A stretch of DNA of 64,000 nt from Daucus carota subsp. sativus (GCF_001625215.2 NC_030387.2:29287606-29351605); one strand, 5' to 3'; shown: positions 8,418 to 21,062, counted from the stretch's first letter. Translations and numbers: made by a program. The notes: generated by a model from the sequence alone, not told the origin.

Positions 8418-11400
8418 TTACCATTTGATACCCGGAATATGTTGAATCTTGAACCATTCTGGCCCACTCTCTTTTCCACATCTTTCTTTCAGAATTGGAC
8501 ACCCACTTATCTCTAGATATTCCAGGCAATGAGATTCATCAAACAGTAACACTCTCTCCAAATCCTTACAACTGTGAATACGTAACTCGTTGAGACATGG
8601 AAGCTTTTCTATTGACAGGACAAGAGCTTTCATACCTCCGAAATTAGATATAGATAGTTTAGTCAAGGCGGGGAAGGTGGAGAACTGAAGTTTCTCAAAG
8701 AGCGCTATTGAATTTACCTTTTCCCGCCCTCGCAGAGACAGCAAAACTAGGTTAGGGAATGAATTTAGTGAAGAAGAAAATGGCCATGGAAATTCATCTG
8801 AGAAGGGACCTAAGCGTAAAAATCTAAGTGCGGAACTCTGAATTTGGGCAGATATTCCATCTAGAAGAGACGAGGGGAGCCCCCCTAGTGAGAGAGATTT
8901 TAGACCAGCTAATCCTTCAACTAAATTAAAACTTACCAGATTCGGGCAATCATACACAGACAAGCTGTCAAGAGAGACACCAAGGGTGAGATGCTGCAAA
9001 TCCTTGCAGTCAAGTAGGTCTAATGAGGTCAGAGAAAGAGAATTATTTTTTAATAGCACTTTGAGTATTGAATCCAAGTTTGAACAAGAAGAAGAGGATG
9101 ATGAATCTCCTCCTCCGTCGCTGATATTCCGCAGTTGTAAAGTGGTGAGTGAGCTAACATGCATATACATAGTTTCTAGTATCAGGTTGCTCTCCGAATA
9201 TGTAATACTCAAATCTTTCAAGGACGGAAAACAGCTATTCAAGATCTTTCTCAACCTTGGACAATAAAAGATTTCCAACCTCTCAAGTTTAGGAAATACA
9301 ATTTGGTCTTTACCCCCTTTACTCAAAAAGTCTTCCACCCATTCTTCTAGCTTTGGCAATCTCCGTAAAATGAGTGTTGTCATTGACGGATACAGTGCTG
9401 CTGTGACTGCTTTTTGGGCCAGACTTTGGCCTCCACATAAATCATTTCCGATAACCTTGACATTTTCCATCCGGTCTATAGATATCTCTCTCAGTTTAGG
9501 AAGGTGACCCAGTGGGGGAAATCCTTCGCACCTGCTGCAATATTTCACGGCGATTTTCACCATGTTGGTCATCGTTGGGATCCATGACGCAAATTTCTTT
9601 CCCATAAAGTCTTCAATTTCCAATGCTTTCAGATTCGGGTGAGGTTCTAATCCTTCCAACACACCCTCATCATTGAATACTCCTTCTTCCCTATCATCTT
9701 CATTGTTCGTCCACTTCAACAGTAAATGTCGAATATTGGACTTTTCACACAGCTTTGCTTTACGTGCTTCTTCAATATTCTCCACGTCATTAAGGCCATA
9801 AAGGCTAAGCGTACCTCTAAGATTTTTTAACATTCCTAGTTGTCCAACGAGACAATTTTGATTTTTCTTCACAACAAAATGAGGCAGCGTTTGCAAACAA
9901 GTTAACCTCTCAATCCCAACAAACATGTAACTAATTTCAGGATAGCCAATAACAAGATGTCTCAAGTTTGTAAGTTGGCAGATGTTTTCTGGAAGCTCAC
10001 GATCCTGTGAAATTCTTAGAGTCTGCAAGTTGTAGAGTCTTGTAATGTGATTCGGCAGTTTATAGATAGTATCGACATCTATCCGCAGGAGATCTAAATG
10101 CTTAAGGTATTTCAAATTCCCAATTGAACCAGGCACCTCATTACAAAATGATTCTAAAACCAAAACTCTCAAGTACTTGAGTTTGGGTAACACAAAGTTA
10201 AATATAGTGATCTCTGTATATAGTGCTTGTACTGTATCAAAGCGTAGCTTAAACATACTTCGTTTTACATCTTTGAATCCTTCCAGCCTTACATATGTAG
10301 CCTTTGATCCCTTGTCAACATCACGACTTGGATTTACAGTAGTAGAATAATTACTTGACACATCTAGTGCAAGATCATGCACAAGATCATGCATCTTGCA
10401 CTTGGTAATATATCCGTATTCATCCTTTTCCACATCTTGTAACAAAGAATTTCCCAACAGGATGTCAAAGTAATCGTTTCCAATGTCTTCCATCAAAACA
10501 GTCCTATCCCCCGGAAGGAATCCCAATGCCATCCATATTTGTATCAATTCATCTTTATAAATGTCATGATCCTTTGGCATAATGGAACAATATGCAAAAC
10601 ATCGCTTCAAAGAAGAGTAAGGTAGATTATCATATGACAGCCTCAAGGAAGACAGTACACCTTTCGATTTCCATATTTCACTGTTTTGGATTAGCAACCA
10701 CTCTTCTTCGGTCTTCTTTGAGTACAATAAACTCCCTAGTGTTTTAATTGCCAGAGGCAGACCTCCACATCTTTCTACCATTCGTTTACCCAAGGCCACA
10801 AATGCCTCAGTCTCTAAAACTCCTCCATTCGAAAATGCTTTTTGCTTAAACAATTCCCAACTATCTTCCACTGTTAGTTTTGTCACCAGATAAGGATCAG
10901 AACACTGCATAGCATCAGTCACTTCCTGCTTACGAGTGGTAACAAAAATTTTGCTGCCTCTGGCACCCCGAATACCAAGCAAAGAATTCCTCAACTTGTC
11001 CCATTCTTCTGGTTTCTCATTCCAAACATCATCTAGCACAAGTAAAAACTTTTCGCCCCTCAGCTTTTCTTGAAGATTTTTTATCAGACCTTCTGCATTA
11101 TCCAGTACAGAAGGCCTCGAAGTGAGTGACACTACCATTTGATTCAAAATCATCATGAAATCAAAATCATCTGATACAGTGACCCACATCCTCTTCGGAA
11201 ACATGTTGATCACAGCATCTCTATTGTAAACCATGCGGGCAAGAGTTGTTTTGCCTTGACCACCCATCCCGAGTATTGCATTCACTTGTAAAGCCTCATC
11301 ATTTGGGTTGCACACCATGTTAACTAGAAATGATATGTCATCATCTCTTCCGACAATCAGTGACTCGTCTTCAAAGGGTTGGGTGTAGCGTATCTCACTG

Positions 11401-11849
11401 TGTTGCACAGTAGATATCAAATGCTCTACTGGCTTAAGTCCAATATCAGTAGCCCATTTACAAATCTTGTCAAAGGAATTATTGATATTCTTGATCTTAT
11501 GAGCCACTTTGGAACGATATAATAAGGTGTTTTTAGAAGGAACAAAGAAGTCTCTTACCTTATGACGATTCTCCAGTTTTCTTCGAGTAACTTCATACTC
11601 GAGTTCATCCATAAAAGCTTCAGCTGCCTGAGCCACATCTTCAAGTTTGTTGAACCAAATTCTGGCAGTAGACATGATTAAATTCTTGGTTTGAGCATCG
11701 TGCAAGAGAGCACCGATTAGTTCAAATCTCTCACGCAGTGTCTCCAAATCTTCGTGAAGTTTCCAGACCTGAATCACTTCATCAGTTGCAAGTGAAACTA
11801 GCTTTCGGGCCAGACCAGCAGCAAGATCGACTACAATTGCTTCAGCCAT
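8418..11849 (-). CDS. CNL-A: intact CC-NB-ARC-LRR disease-resistance protein (RGA2-like)
   Basis: A single intronless frame of 1143 aa. Proteins of this family are cytoplasmic immune receptors that sense pathogen effectors and trigger defence through nucleotide-dependent oligomerisation. Domains: an Rx-type coiled coil at ~1-150 with an EDVID-like AFMDELEYE at 78-86; NB-ARC at ~160-495 with P-loop GMGGQGKTT (194-202), kinase-2 LLVLDDVW (269-276), [14 protein letters not shown] (298-306), GLPLA (363-367), [16 protein letters not shown] (417-427) and MHD (486-488); then an LRR region to the C-terminus, ending [14 protein letters not shown]. All key motifs are canonical, so it looks functional. 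The ATG at 11849 matches the MAEA/MADA start of every relative here. Its closest relatives in the window are CNL-D and CNL-G. The pathogen recognised is unknown. Confidence 0.95.
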   Translation of the reverse strand: MAEAIVVDLAAGLARKLVSLATDEVIQVWKLHEDLETLRERFELIGALLHDAQTKNLIMSTARIWFNKLEDVAQAAEAFMDELEYEVTRRKLENRHKVRDFFVPSKNTLLYRSKVAHKIKNINNSFDKICKWATDIGLKPVEHLISTVQHSEIRYTQPFEDESLIVGRDDDISFLVNMVCNPNDEALQVNAILGMGGQGKTTLARMVYNRDAVINMFPKRMWVTVSDDFDFMMILNQMVVSLTSRPSVLDNAEGLIKNLQEKLRGEKFLLVLDDVWNEKPEEWDKLRNSLLGIRGARGSKIFVTTRKQEVTDAMQCSDPYLVTKLTVEDSWELFKQKAFSNGGVLETEAFVALGKRMVERCGGLPLAIKTLGSLLYSKKTEEEWLLIQNSEIWKSKGVLSSLRLSYDNLPYSSLKRCFAYCSIMPKDHDIYKDELIQIWMALGFLPGDRTVLMEDIGNDYFDILLGNSLLQDVEKDEYGYITKCKMHDLVHDLALDVSSNYSTTVNPSRDVDKGSKATYVRLEGFKDVKRSMFKLRFDTVQALYTEITIFNFVLPKLKYLRVLVLESFCNEVPGSIGNLKYLKHLDLLRIDVDTIYKLPNHITRLYNLQTLRISQDRELPENICQLTNLRHLVIGYPEISYMFVGIERLTCLQTLPHFVVKKNQNCLVGQLGMLKNLRGTLSLYGLNDVENIEEARKAKLCEKSNIRHLLLKWTNNEDDREEGVFNDEGVLEGLEPHPNLKALEIEDFMGKKFASWIPTMTNMVKIAVKYCSRCEGFPPLGHLPKLREISIDRMENVKVIGNDLCGGQSLAQKAVTAALYPSMTTLILRRLPKLEEWVEDFLSKGGKDQIVFPKLERLEIFYCPRLRKILNSCFPSLKDLSITYSESNLILETMYMHVSSLTTLQLRNISDGGGDSSSSSSCSNLDSILKVLLKNNSLSLTSLDLLDCKDLQHLTLGVSLDSLSVYDCPNLVSFNLVEGLAGLKSLSLGGLPSSLLDGISAQIQSSALRFLRLGPFSDEFPWPFSSSLNSFPNLVLLSLRGREKVNSIALFEKLQFSTFPALTKLSISNFGGMKALVLSIEKLPCLNELRIHSCKDLERVLLFDESHCLEYLEISGCPILKERCGKESGPEWFKIQHIPGIKW

Positions 11850-12534
11850 CTTTCTTGCTAACTTCTTCAGGTTACAATCTTGATGATTTCAAGGACTATC
11901 CCTTGAGATCTATTTGAGTCTGGTCAAGTCTGAGGAGCCAAAAATTACATATGATAATGAGCCACTAACATGATGGGGCCATTTTGTGCAATAATTTTCG
12001 TTTTCAAATTTGTTGTTTTCTTCTTCAATACTTTATTTCCGCACCTATATGTTTCAAGTTTCAACACGCGGTAACATTCAGTAAATTAATAGTATACACT
12101 AATAACGAAGACCGGAAATATTTATAGAAACTGAAAAAGACTAATGAAAGTCAGCACCGTGGTGAGCTTTATGCAATAGGAATCTGGAAACATAGTATGA
12201 TGCTTGTCAAAACGTCAAAAAACCTCAACTATGTAACAAGGTTTCATTCAGTGTTTAGATTATGCAATCCAGAACGAGCCGCTAAAGGATGTACTAATAC
12301 ATTTCAAATATGGTGTATGGGTGCCCATTTATTGTGCAGATAAACCCTGACTAGAAAAAAACAAGAATTCAAGCCCAGTTGTAGAATGGCGACAAAGTGA
12401 GAAATGGGTTAAAGACTGACCGCTTTTCCCCTTGATGCTCCATTGCCAATCCAGTCCCAGTTCCAGTTTACAGAGCTGGCGGTGTTAGATTTCCCCAAAC
12501 TAAAGGCTGTAGATTGCTCGGGGATTTAAACCTT
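11850..12534. other. Upstream region of CNL-A
   Basis: The CNL-A promoter should lie here. No coding sequence or clear repeat was recognised, and no confident TATA box could be chosen. Confidence 0.4.
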
Positions 12535-13096
12535 AATTTTTTTTGGGATAAATATGAAGGTCTCGTTTCGTCCAAATTAAATCACTAATTCTCAAATTAA
12601 CTCAAACGAGAAACTCATTAAAAAAATTTGTATAAAAAATATGATTCTATCGTTAGTCGAAATTTTGAAAGTATTATATATTGAGTTTCGCACATTTGTT
12701 TATGAATAGTATTACATCCAAATGAAGGATTCCGAGTTCTACTATTTTCGCTAATATTTTTAGATTTTTAAAATTTTATCAACTATTTATTTTTAATTTT
12801 TTGATTGTTTTATTTGATTTAAATAAAAAATAATAGGAGATAAATTTTTAAAATCTAAAAATATTATCTTAAATACTAGAATTCAAAATCTTTCATTTAG
12901 ATGTAATACCATTCATAAAAAATGTGTGAAACTCAATATATAATATTTTCAAAATTTCGAATAACGATAGAGTGATATTTCTGATACAATTTTTTTTGAT
13001 GAGTGTCTGATTTGAGTCAATTTGGGAATCAGCGACTCAATTGATACATTTGAACAAAACGAGTGGCCTACTTGATAGTTATCCCAATTTTTTTTT
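12535..13096. repeat. Fold-back MITE-like element with ~250-bp arms
   Basis: The left arm (about 12535-12790, starting ttttttGGGATAA) and right arm (about 12835-13096, ending TTATCCCaatttttt) are imperfect inverted copies. For example, TTTGAAAGTATTATATATTG is mirrored by CAATATATAATATTTTCAAA. It encodes no protein. The size and long arms fit a fold-back or Mutator-type MITE; the superfamily is not settled because no target duplication is clear in the flanking T runs. Confidence 0.65.
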
Positions 13097-13194
13097 TCTT
13101 CTTTTTTGAATTCATAAATGAAATGAATAGCTTGAAAGGGGTGAAACGGTTTATCTGGTTGTTTGACTAGAGAAAATTTGATTGAATATATGTA

Positions 13195-13197
<3 letters not shown>

Positions 13198-13232
<35 letters not shown>
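13198..13232. repeat. (AT)n microsatellite
   Basis: A run of about 16 uninterrupted AT dinucleotides. Its translation creates spurious Ile-Tyr-rich minus-strand frames. Confidence 0.9.
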
Positions 13233-13233
<1 letters not shown>

Positions 13234-13416
13234 CGGGTTGGGTTGGGTTAGTTCAGGGTTAAAATTTGTAAAACCCTGACCCAACCCAACTTAATCGGGT
13301 TTTTTAAAATATAACCCATTTATTTTTCGGTTTTGAACGGGTCGGGTTAATCGGCCTAAAAAAGGGTCGGTTTGGGTTGGGTTAACGGGTTGAACGGGTT
13401 TATGTTCACCCCTAGT
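13233..13416. repeat. GGGTT-rich hAT-like element end
   Basis: Alternating GGGTTGGGTT and AACCCAACCC blocks form inverted pairs. The stretch ends GTTCACCCCTAG, the reverse of the CTAGGGGTGAAC terminus seen on many plant hAT MITEs. The left end is obscured by the AT microsatellite. Confidence 0.45.
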
Positions 13417-13614
13417 ACACACTAGCCATCCAAATTTCAAAATGTACGGTTCGGTCATTGAAGTTTCTTGTTATGTACGGTTTGATCACAAAAAATTAAC
13501 AAAATAAAAACCGGGAGAGAGTTTAATACACACGATGTTAGAGGAGAGTGGATAGTAGGTGGGGAGCATGCAGTTACACCGGCAATTCTAACTTCATACA
13601 CCAACACACACTTC

Positions 13615-13852
13615 TAAATGAAATATAAATCGTTTCACTTTTTGGCACACACTTCTAAATTTTTTGACCGTATAATTAAAATTGTTAATTTTGAAATTTT
13701 CTTTTTTAAATAAAAATAATAGTTAATATTATAATTCACAAAAAGAAATTTTTAAAAATAATGATTTTTATTTCAACTATATGGTCAAAAGGCTTAAAAT
13801 TGTGTGCCAAAAAGTCAAACCACTTATATTTCAAAACGGAGGGAGCAGCACT
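13615..13852. repeat. MITE with CTCCCTCCGT-type ends
   Basis: The left arm (GAAATATAAATCGTTTCACT, then TTTTGGCACACA) and the right arm (TGTGTGCCAAAAAGTCAAAC, then CACTTATATTTCAAAACGGAGGGAG) are inverted copies around an AT-rich core. The GGAGGGAG terminus is typical of Stowaway-like Tc1/mariner MITEs. Related copies lie at about 55973-56212 and 56430-56965. Confidence 0.65.
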
Positions 13853-13971
13853 TATTCATTTGGACTTATGTGTAATGTGTATCACTTATTTGTTTCGACT
13901 TATCATAGATATTTTTTAAAAACTATTATAATAAATTAAATATTATTTATTATTTTAATATATTTCTATCA

Positions 13972-14385
13972 TTATCCAAAATAAGGTGATATAATAAATC
14001 TCTTGTCAAAGGAAGCATTAATATTCTTGATCTTATGAGTCACTTTGGAACGAAATAATAAGGTGTTTTTAGAAAGAACAAAGAAGTCTCTTACCTTATG
14101 ACGATTCTCCACTTTTCTCCGAGTAACTTCATACTCGAGTTCATCCATAAAAGCTTCAGCTTCATGAGCAACTTGTTCAAGCTTTTTAAACCACAGTTGG
14201 GCAGTAGACATGTTTAAATTCTGGGTATGAGCATCGTTCAAGAGAGCACCAATTAGCTCAAACCTTTCGCGCAGTGTATCCAGATCTTCATGAAATTTCC
14301 AAGCCTGAATCAACTCATTGGTTGCCAGTGAAACAAGCTTGCGAACCAGTCCAGCAGCAAGATCAGCTCCAGTTGCTTCAGCCAT
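13972..14385 (-). pseudogene. CC-domain-only CNL fragment
   Basis: The frame starts MAEATGADLAAGLVRKLVSL at 14385 and keeps the whole Rx-type coiled coil (~125 residues, with AFMDELEYE) up to KIKNINASFDK. It then leaves homology for RFIISPYFG and a stop in AT-rich sequence. NB-ARC and LRR are missing. It is nearly identical to the CC of CNL-F (48899-49192) and shares its 5' flank, so it was copied from that lineage. A 137-aa CC-only protein could in principle be made; whether it is expressed is unknown. Confidence 0.75.
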
Positions 14386-14893
14386 TTTTTCTTGTCAGCT
14401 TCTTTAGTGTATTATCTTGGAGTAGATGTGTATGCATGTGGTGATAGTTTTAATGACTATCCCTTGATATATGTTGGAGTCTTGGTCAACTTTGTAGTGT
14501 GAACTTTGATAGTTTTGTGGGGCAGATGTGTATGTGGTTACTAAACAACTCATCAACATTCTATTACGAACACTGCTCTTGACATTTTATGAAAAGCGGA
14601 ACAAAATTCAACAAATAACTCATTGAAACATTTCATCAAACACATGAGTATGTGATAAATGACATAACATATGATTCATAAACAGTTAACGAAAGAGAGT
14701 TAAAGACCGAAAGAGATCATTCTATGCCCTGATAGAAGTGAGCAGTGAAGAGTAGCAAAGATTGGGTACAGGAGAGGAGAAGAGCACTAACCCTCTGACC
14801 AAGCTTCTGCAGACTATTCATTGTGAACATTTAAGCAACAACATGAACAAGCACAGTTTCAAAGAACTAATGACTAATTACTTGCTGACAACT
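14386..14893. other. Spacer between CC fragment and CNL-B
   Basis: It contains the 5' flank of the CC fragment, shared with CNL-F up to about 49220. No other gene was seen. Confidence 0.45.
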
Positions 14894-16015
14894 TCACAAT
14901 TTGAGGCTATAACCTAGGTTTACAATTGGAATATGTTTAATCTTAAACCATTCTGGTCCGCTCCCCTTGCAATATCTTTCTTTCAGAATTGGACACCCAC
15001 TTATCTCCAGGCGTTCAAGGCAATGAGATTCGTCAAACATGGGCAAACTCTCCAAATTCTTGCAATTGCGAATAACTAAGATCTTGAGAGATGGGAGCTT
15101 TGCTATTGGAAGGAGAAGACCACTCACACCTTCGAAATCAGATATAATTAGTTCAGTCAAGGCAGGGAAGGCTGTGAACTGAAGTTGCTCAACGAGCGCT
15201 ATCGATCTTACATTTTCCCACCCACACAGTTGTAGCCGAATCAGGTTAGGAAATGAGGAGGAGGAAGAAGAAGAGAATGGCAAAGGAAATTCAACCAATT
15301 CATCCGAAAAGGGACCTAAATACAAATCTACAACTGTGGAACTCTGAATTTGGTTAAAAACCCGATCTAAAAGAGAGGAGGGGAGATTCCTAATCGAAAG
15401 ATCTGTTAGACTAACTGACCCTTGAACTAAGTTAATACTAATTAGATGCGGGCAATCATGTATACGTAAACTGTCAAGAGAGACACCAAGCACCAGACGT
15501 TTTAAACCCTTGCAGTCATCTAGGTGTAATTTTCTGAAAGACTGAGAATTATTTCTCAATAGCACATTAATTATCGATTCCATGTTCGAACTTGAGGAAG
15601 AAAATGAACTTCCTTCTCCGTCCTTGATATTCTTGAGCTTTAAAGAGGTGAGTGAACTAACATCTCTGCTGATCATTTCTAGTATCATGCTGCTCTCCAG
15701 ATCTTCGATTTTCAACACCTTCAAGGACATAAAAGAACTAATCGGGATTTTTCTCAACGTTGGACAGTTGAAGATTTCAAACTCCTGAAGTTGAGGGAAT
15801 ACACTTTGGCCATAATTGACGCATGTACTTGTGACATCTTCTACCCATTCTTCTAGCTTTGGCATATCTTCCAAATGGAGTTCTCTCAGTGATGGATACA
15901 GTGTTGATGTAACTGCTTTCTGGGATCCACAAAAATCGTTTCCAACGACCTTAACATTTTCCATCCCACTAATACAGCAGTACTTGAGTTTAGGAAGGTG
16001 ACCCAATGGAGGAAG
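14894..16015 (-). pseudogene. CNL-B, 3' (LRR) part, cut by a copia insertion
   Basis: A 370-residue open LRR stretch running from [12 protein letters not shown] to PEWFKIKHIPIVNLGYSLKL. It is the C-terminal LRR half of a CNL related to A, D and F. Its upstream end at 16011-16015 is the GGAAG target duplication of the copia element. The sequence resumes at 21551 with the same GGAAG, then switches within ~15 bp to CC-domain sequence. Before the insertion the locus was therefore already a CC-LRR join lacking NB-ARC. Not expected to make a functional receptor. Confidence 0.85.
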
Positions 16016-16503
16016 TGTTGGTTATTTTAGTGTAAATTGAATTAACTAGTTGATCAATGTAATCATAATATTACATCGAACAAGTCAGGAGAGTACGGAG
16101 TGTATGCTTAGTTCGAGTTTATTATGATTATTAGTGCTTATGAGGCATGTTCATTGGCATTAGACACATCTATTGGAAAAGAAGTGTCTATTGGCATTGG
16201 ATTTGTCCATTGACATTAGACACATTTATTGGGATAAGATGTGTCTATTGCCATTAGACAAATCTATTTGGATTAAGACGTGTCTATTGTCAAAAGACAC
16301 ATCCGTTGACATCTATATATAGATGTTGCATTGATCATTTCAAGATAGATGGTTCATTTGAAATACACAACAATACACATTCTCTCTTCTTGCAGAATTT
16401 CTGACTTTATCCGATTGAATTATTTGGTGAACCACAAATAACTTCAATCTGAAAGTGTTCACACGACTTCAGAAAAATCCAAGTTACAACCAAATCTACA
16501 ACA
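16016..16503 (+). repeat. 5' LTR of the copia element
   Basis: 488 bp from TGTTGG to CAACA. It contains a TATATATAGATG promoter-like stretch and short internal repeats around 'attagacacatctattgg'. Same length as the 3' LTR and no difference was found by eye. Confidence 0.95.
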
Positions 16504-16529
16504 AAGATTGAAGTTATTCTATTCTGAAG

Positions 16530-19500
16530 ATGACGAACGGAGAATCTGCAAAAGATATGACAAGTAAGTTTGCAAAGTTGGACAAGTTTGAGGGTCAAGA
16601 TTTTCGAAGATGGCAAAAGAAGATGCATTTTTTGTTGACCACGCTAAAGGTTGTGTATGTTCTAAGTACTCCTATGCCAGAAGAGATTGAGAATGAAACT
16701 ATTGAACAAACAAGGCAACGCTGCAAATGGGAAAACGATGACTACATATGTCGCGGTCACATCCTAAACGGTATGTCTGATTCCCTTTTCGATGTATATC
16801 AAAATGTTGAGTCAGCGAAAGAATTGTGGGATTCTCTTGAATCCAAGTACATGGCAGAAGATGCTTCTAGTAAGAAGTTTCTTGTCAGTAATTTTATGAA
16901 CTATAAAATGGTCGATTCTAGACCGGTGATGGAACAATACAATGAATTGTTAAGGATTCTGGGACAGTTTGTTCAACACAATCTGAAGATGGATGAATCT
17001 ATCTCAGTTTATGGTGTTATAGACAAACTACCGCCATCATGGAAGGATTTTAAACACACCTTGAAACATAATAAAGAAGATATGACATTGGTTGAACTTG
17101 GAAGTCACTTCCGAATTGAAGAGGCTTTGAGGACTCAAGAAAATGAGAATAATCCTAAGGGCAAGAACCAAGTCGGTAACTCTTCTGTGAATATGGTTGA
17201 AGATGGTGGATGTTATAAGAATCCTAAAAACAACAAGGGTGACAAACGGAAATTCAAAGGAAACAACAACAACTTTTCCAACAAGAGGCCTAAGATTGCA
17301 TGTTGGAAGTGTGGAAAACCTGGACATTTCAAGAAGGATTGTCGGGTTGGTAAAAGTAAGCAAGAAAGGCTTAATGCTGGTCCAAGTGGATCCAAGGATC
17401 CAGAAAAGCAACAAGGTCAGATTTTGATCAAAAATTGTAATTCTGGTCAGAATTATGTATCATTGATATCTGATGCATTTTATGTGCAGGATGATAATGT
17501 TGCTTGGTGGATTGATTCTGGAGCAACAAGTCATGTATGTAAAGATCTTCGTTGGTACACAGAATTTGAACCAATTGAAGATGGATCTATCTTAAAGATG
17601 GGAAATGTTGCAATTAAACCGATCAAAGGGCTAGGAAATGTTAAGCTAGTGTTTACTTCTGGAAAATGTATATATTTAAATAATGTGTTGTATGTTCCTG
17701 GGATTCGAAAGAATCTCTTGTCTGGTGTTGTATTAAATAATTGTGGATATAAGCAAGTTTATGAAAGCGACAAGTATATCTTGTCAAAACATGGCACTTT
17801 TGTTGGCTTTGGTTACTTATGTAATGGCATGTTTATGTTAAATGTAAATACTCCATTTAATGATGAATCTTCTTGCATGACTTCTACTAGTACTAGCCTA
17901 AATTTAAATAAATCAGAATTATGGCATGCTAGACTAGGACATGTACATTATAAAAGAATAAAGGATATGTCTAAAATGAGTCTCATACCTGCTATTGATT
18001 TGAACAATGAAAAATGTAAAACATGCATGTTAACAAAGATAACTACAAAGCCCTTTAAAGTTGCTAATAGGGTGTCTGATGTATTAGAATTGATACACAG
18101 TGATTTGTGTGATTTTCATTCTACACCATCATTAGGAAATAAAAAGTATGTTGTTACTTTTATTGATGATGCTTCTAGATATTGTTATGTATATTTGTTG
18201 CATGCGAAAGATGAAGCTCTTGACTCCTTTAAAATATATAAAGAAGAAGTAGAGCTACATCATCATGGTACATTGATTAAAAATCTACGTACTGATAGAG
18301 GAGGTGAGTATTATGATCCAGTGTATTTTCAATCTACTGGTATAATACATCAAACCACGGCTCCTTATACACCACAACAAAATGGTGTAGCAGAAAGAAA
18401 AAATAGGACTTTGAAAGAAATGGTTAATTCCTTGTTGTCCTACTCGGGTTTGAGTGAGGGATTCTGGGGTGAGGCTATGTTGACAGCCTGTTATTTATTG
18501 AATCGAATTCCTAGTAAGAGGAATAAAATTACCCCTTATGAACTTTGGTATAAAGAGTCACCGAAATTGAGTTTTCTGAGAGTTTGGGGATGTAGAGCAG
18601 TTGTAAGACTCACTGAACCCAAAAGAAGAAACTTGGGTGAACGAGGTATAGATTGTATCTTTGTTGGGTATGCCGAGCATTCCATCGCATATAGATTCTA
18701 TGTGTTAGAATCTAATGACTATGTGCCTGTGAACTCGATTATCGAGTCAAGAGATGCTATCTTTGATGAAAACAGATTTACATCTATACCTAGACCGAGG
18801 GACATGCTTCTATATTCTTCTAGTAGGAACTCAGTTTCTACAGAAGATGTTCATCAACCGTCTGAACCAAGGAGAAGCACTAGAGCTAGAAAAACAAAGT
18901 CTTTTGGAGATGATTTTCATCTTTATCTAGTTGAGGGTTCTAGAGATGAAATCAAAGATCAATATCAATATTGTTTTATTATTGAGGAGGATCCAAAAAC
19001 TTTTACTGAAGCTATGACATCGAGGGATGTTGCATTTTGGAAGGAAGCTATCCAGGATGAAATGGATTCTATCATGAATAATAATACATGGGAATTGAGT
19101 GATTTGCCCCCTAGCTGTAAAGCATTGGGAAACAGATGGATCTTCAAAAGGAAAATAAAGGTGGACGGTACGATAGATAAGTTTAAAGCCAGATTGGTAA
19201 TCCAAGGCTTTAGACAAAAGGAAGGGATTGATTATTTTGATACTTATGCTCCTGTTGCTAGGACTTCAACTATTAGGTTGTTAATAGCACTTGCTGCTAT
19301 ACACAACCTTGTCATTTATCAAATGGATGTGAAAACTGCATTCTTTAATGGTGAATTAGATGAAGAGATTTATATGAAACAACCCGAAGGGTTTGTTGTG
19401 CCTGGTTGTGATAAAAAGGTGTGTAAATTGAAGAAATCAATTTATGGTCTAAAGCAAGCACCGAAGGATTGGCACGATAAATTTGATAAAGTGGCCTTGT

Positions 19501-20531
19501 CTAATGGTTATGTTATTAACCAAGCAGACAAGTGTGTATATAGCGAATTTGACTCTTCTGGTAAAGGAGTTATAATTTGTTTATATGTGGATGACATGTT
19601 GATTTTTGGTACTGACCAAAATCAAGTGGATAAAACCAAGAAGTTCTTGTCATCTAGTTTTGATATGAAAGACATGGGGGAGGCTGAAGTGATTCTTGGT
19701 ATAAGGATCAAGCGTGAGAATAATGGTATTTCAATTTCTCAATCTCATTATATTGAGAAGATTTTGAAAAGATTTAATTTTAAGGATTGTTCTCCAGTTG
19801 GCACTCCTCTTGATCCTAGTATTAAACTCCTACCAAATAAAGGTGTTTCAGTATCTCAACTTGAATACTCAAGGGCTATTGGTAGTCTTATGTATGCCAT
19901 GATAAGTACTAGGCCAGATATTGCCTATGTTGTTGGAAAGCTTAGTAGGTACACTAGCAAACCAAGTTCACATCATTGGCAAGCCTTAAGCCGAGTATTC
20001 AAGTACTTGAAAGGAACCATGGATTATTGTTTAACATATACTGGATTTCCTTTGGTTATTGAAGGTCATTCGGATGCAAGTTGGATTTCCAATGAGGAAG
20101 ATCATTCTTCCACAAGTGGATGGGTATTCCTCCTTGGGGGAGGTGCTATCTATTGGTCATCAAAGAAACAGAGTTGCATTACCGACTCAACAATGGAATC
20201 TGAATTTGTGGCATTATCAGCTGCTGGTAAAGAAGCTGAATGGATAAGAAATCTGATATATGAAATTCCATTGTGGCCAAAACCTATATCACCCATATCA
20301 ATCAGGTGTGATAGTCTATCTGCCTTGTCTAATGCTTATAGACAAGTGTTCAAAAGGACATCTAGACACATAGGTGTTAGACATAGTATGATCCGTGAGC
20401 TTATCACTCACGGTGTTATATCAGTGGAGTTTATAAGAACTCAACATAATTTAGCCGATCATCTTACCAAAGGATTGAGTAGAGATCTTGTGCACAAGTC
20501 GGCTGTGGGGATGGGATTAAAGTCTGTTTAA
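16530..20531 (+). CDS. Copia gag-pol polyprotein
   Basis: A 1333-codon frame. Parts in order: a gag region (~1-230), a CCHC zinc knuckle (~259-272), an aspartic protease core (DSGATSH, ~330), a GAG-pre-integrase and integrase region (~470-770), a reverse transcriptase with the YVDD core (~1000) and an RNase H-like C-terminus (~1190-1310). The integrase-before-RT order identifies Ty1/copia. The finer lineage (Tork/TNT1-like or another) is not settled. The element looks whole. Confidence 0.95.
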   Translation: MTNGESAKDMTSKFAKLDKFEGQDFRRWQKKMHFLLTTLKVVYVLSTPMPEEIENETIEQTRQRCKWENDDYICRGHILNGMSDSLFDVYQNVESAKELWDSLESKYMAEDASSKKFLVSNFMNYKMVDSRPVMEQYNELLRILGQFVQHNLKMDESISVYGVIDKLPPSWKDFKHTLKHNKEDMTLVELGSHFRIEEALRTQENENNPKGKNQVGNSSVNMVEDGGCYKNPKNNKGDKRKFKGNNNNFSNKRPKIACWKCGKPGHFKKDCRVGKSKQERLNAGPSGSKDPEKQQGQILIKNCNSGQNYVSLISDAFYVQDDNVAWWIDSGATSHVCKDLRWYTEFEPIEDGSILKMGNVAIKPIKGLGNVKLVFTSGKCIYLNNVLYVPGIRKNLLSGVVLNNCGYKQVYESDKYILSKHGTFVGFGYLCNGMFMLNVNTPFNDESSCMTSTSTSLNLNKSELWHARLGHVHYKRIKDMSKMSLIPAIDLNNEKCKTCMLTKITTKPFKVANRVSDVLELIHSDLCDFHSTPSLGNKKYVVTFIDDASRYCYVYLLHAKDEALDSFKIYKEEVELHHHGTLIKNLRTDRGGEYYDPVYFQSTGIIHQTTAPYTPQQNGVAERKNRTLKEMVNSLLSYSGLSEGFWGEAMLTACYLLNRIPSKRNKITPYELWYKESPKLSFLRVWGCRAVVRLTEPKRRNLGERGIDCIFVGYAEHSIAYRFYVLESNDYVPVNSIIESRDAIFDENRFTSIPRPRDMLLYSSSRNSVSTEDVHQPSEPRRSTRARKTKSFGDDFHLYLVEGSRDEIKDQYQYCFIIEEDPKTFTEAMTSRDVAFWKEAIQDEMDSIMNNNTWELSDLPPSCKALGNRWIFKRKIKVDGTIDKFKARLVIQGFRQKEGIDYFDTYAPVARTSTIRLLIALAAIHNLVIYQMDVKTAFFNGELDEEIYMKQPEGFVVPGCDKKVCKLKKSIYGLKQAPKDWHDKFDKVALSNGYVINQADKCVYSEFDSSGKGVIICLYVDDMLIFGTDQNQVDKTKKFLSSSFDMKDMGEAEVILGIRIKRENNGISISQSHYIEKILKRFNFKDCSPVGTPLDPSIKLLPNKGVSVSQLEYSRAIGSLMYAMISTRPDIAYVVGKLSRYTSKPSSHHWQALSRVFKYLKGTMDYCLTYTGFPLVIEGHSDASWISNEEDHSSTSGWVFLLGGGAIYWSSKKQSCITDSTMESEFVALSAAGKEAEWIRNLIYEIPLWPKPISPISIRCDSLSALSNAYRQVFKRTSRHIGVRHSMIRELITHGVISVEFIRTQHNLADHLTKGLSRDLVHKSAVGMGLKSV

Positions 20532-21062
20532 AAGTCTCTCATGTTGAGAAACCCAATTCTCACCTAAGATTACACCAGGTGCTGAATTTAATGTGGAAAC
20601 TTAACATCTAGAGATTGGAACACATTAAAGCATCATCCCAAGTTATGTGTTCAGACCTGCAAGATAAAGAGGTTGAAGTCTATCTTCTTAATAGTTCTTT
20701 TGAAAAATCGCATATGCAGGTGCGAGAATAAAAGAACTACCTATTTGAGCATGAAGTTTAGCCGCTTCAAGAAGCTTGGACTTGGCTTTGATATGCTTAC
20801 GAAGGATTGGGACACAAGGCTAGTAAAATATAGTGTCAAGTAAGAAAATGTGAGAATGTAAAGTTATGTGTATATTATCTTCATGTATTCATTATGAATA
20901 GTAGAGGTTCAATCCATCGCGATACCTTGATATTCGAATATTTGAAATGTGTAATATACTAATGTGAAATTCAATCGTCATGATATTTCATTTATGCATA
21001 ACTTTGTTATTTGTTGTGATTTTGTTTAGTTGATTATGGATTACACTAAAATGGGGGAGGAT

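Noticed and set aside
12949-13284. A minus-strand frame rich in Ile-Tyr
   Set aside because: Created by the (AT)n microsatellite and a fold-back element arm.
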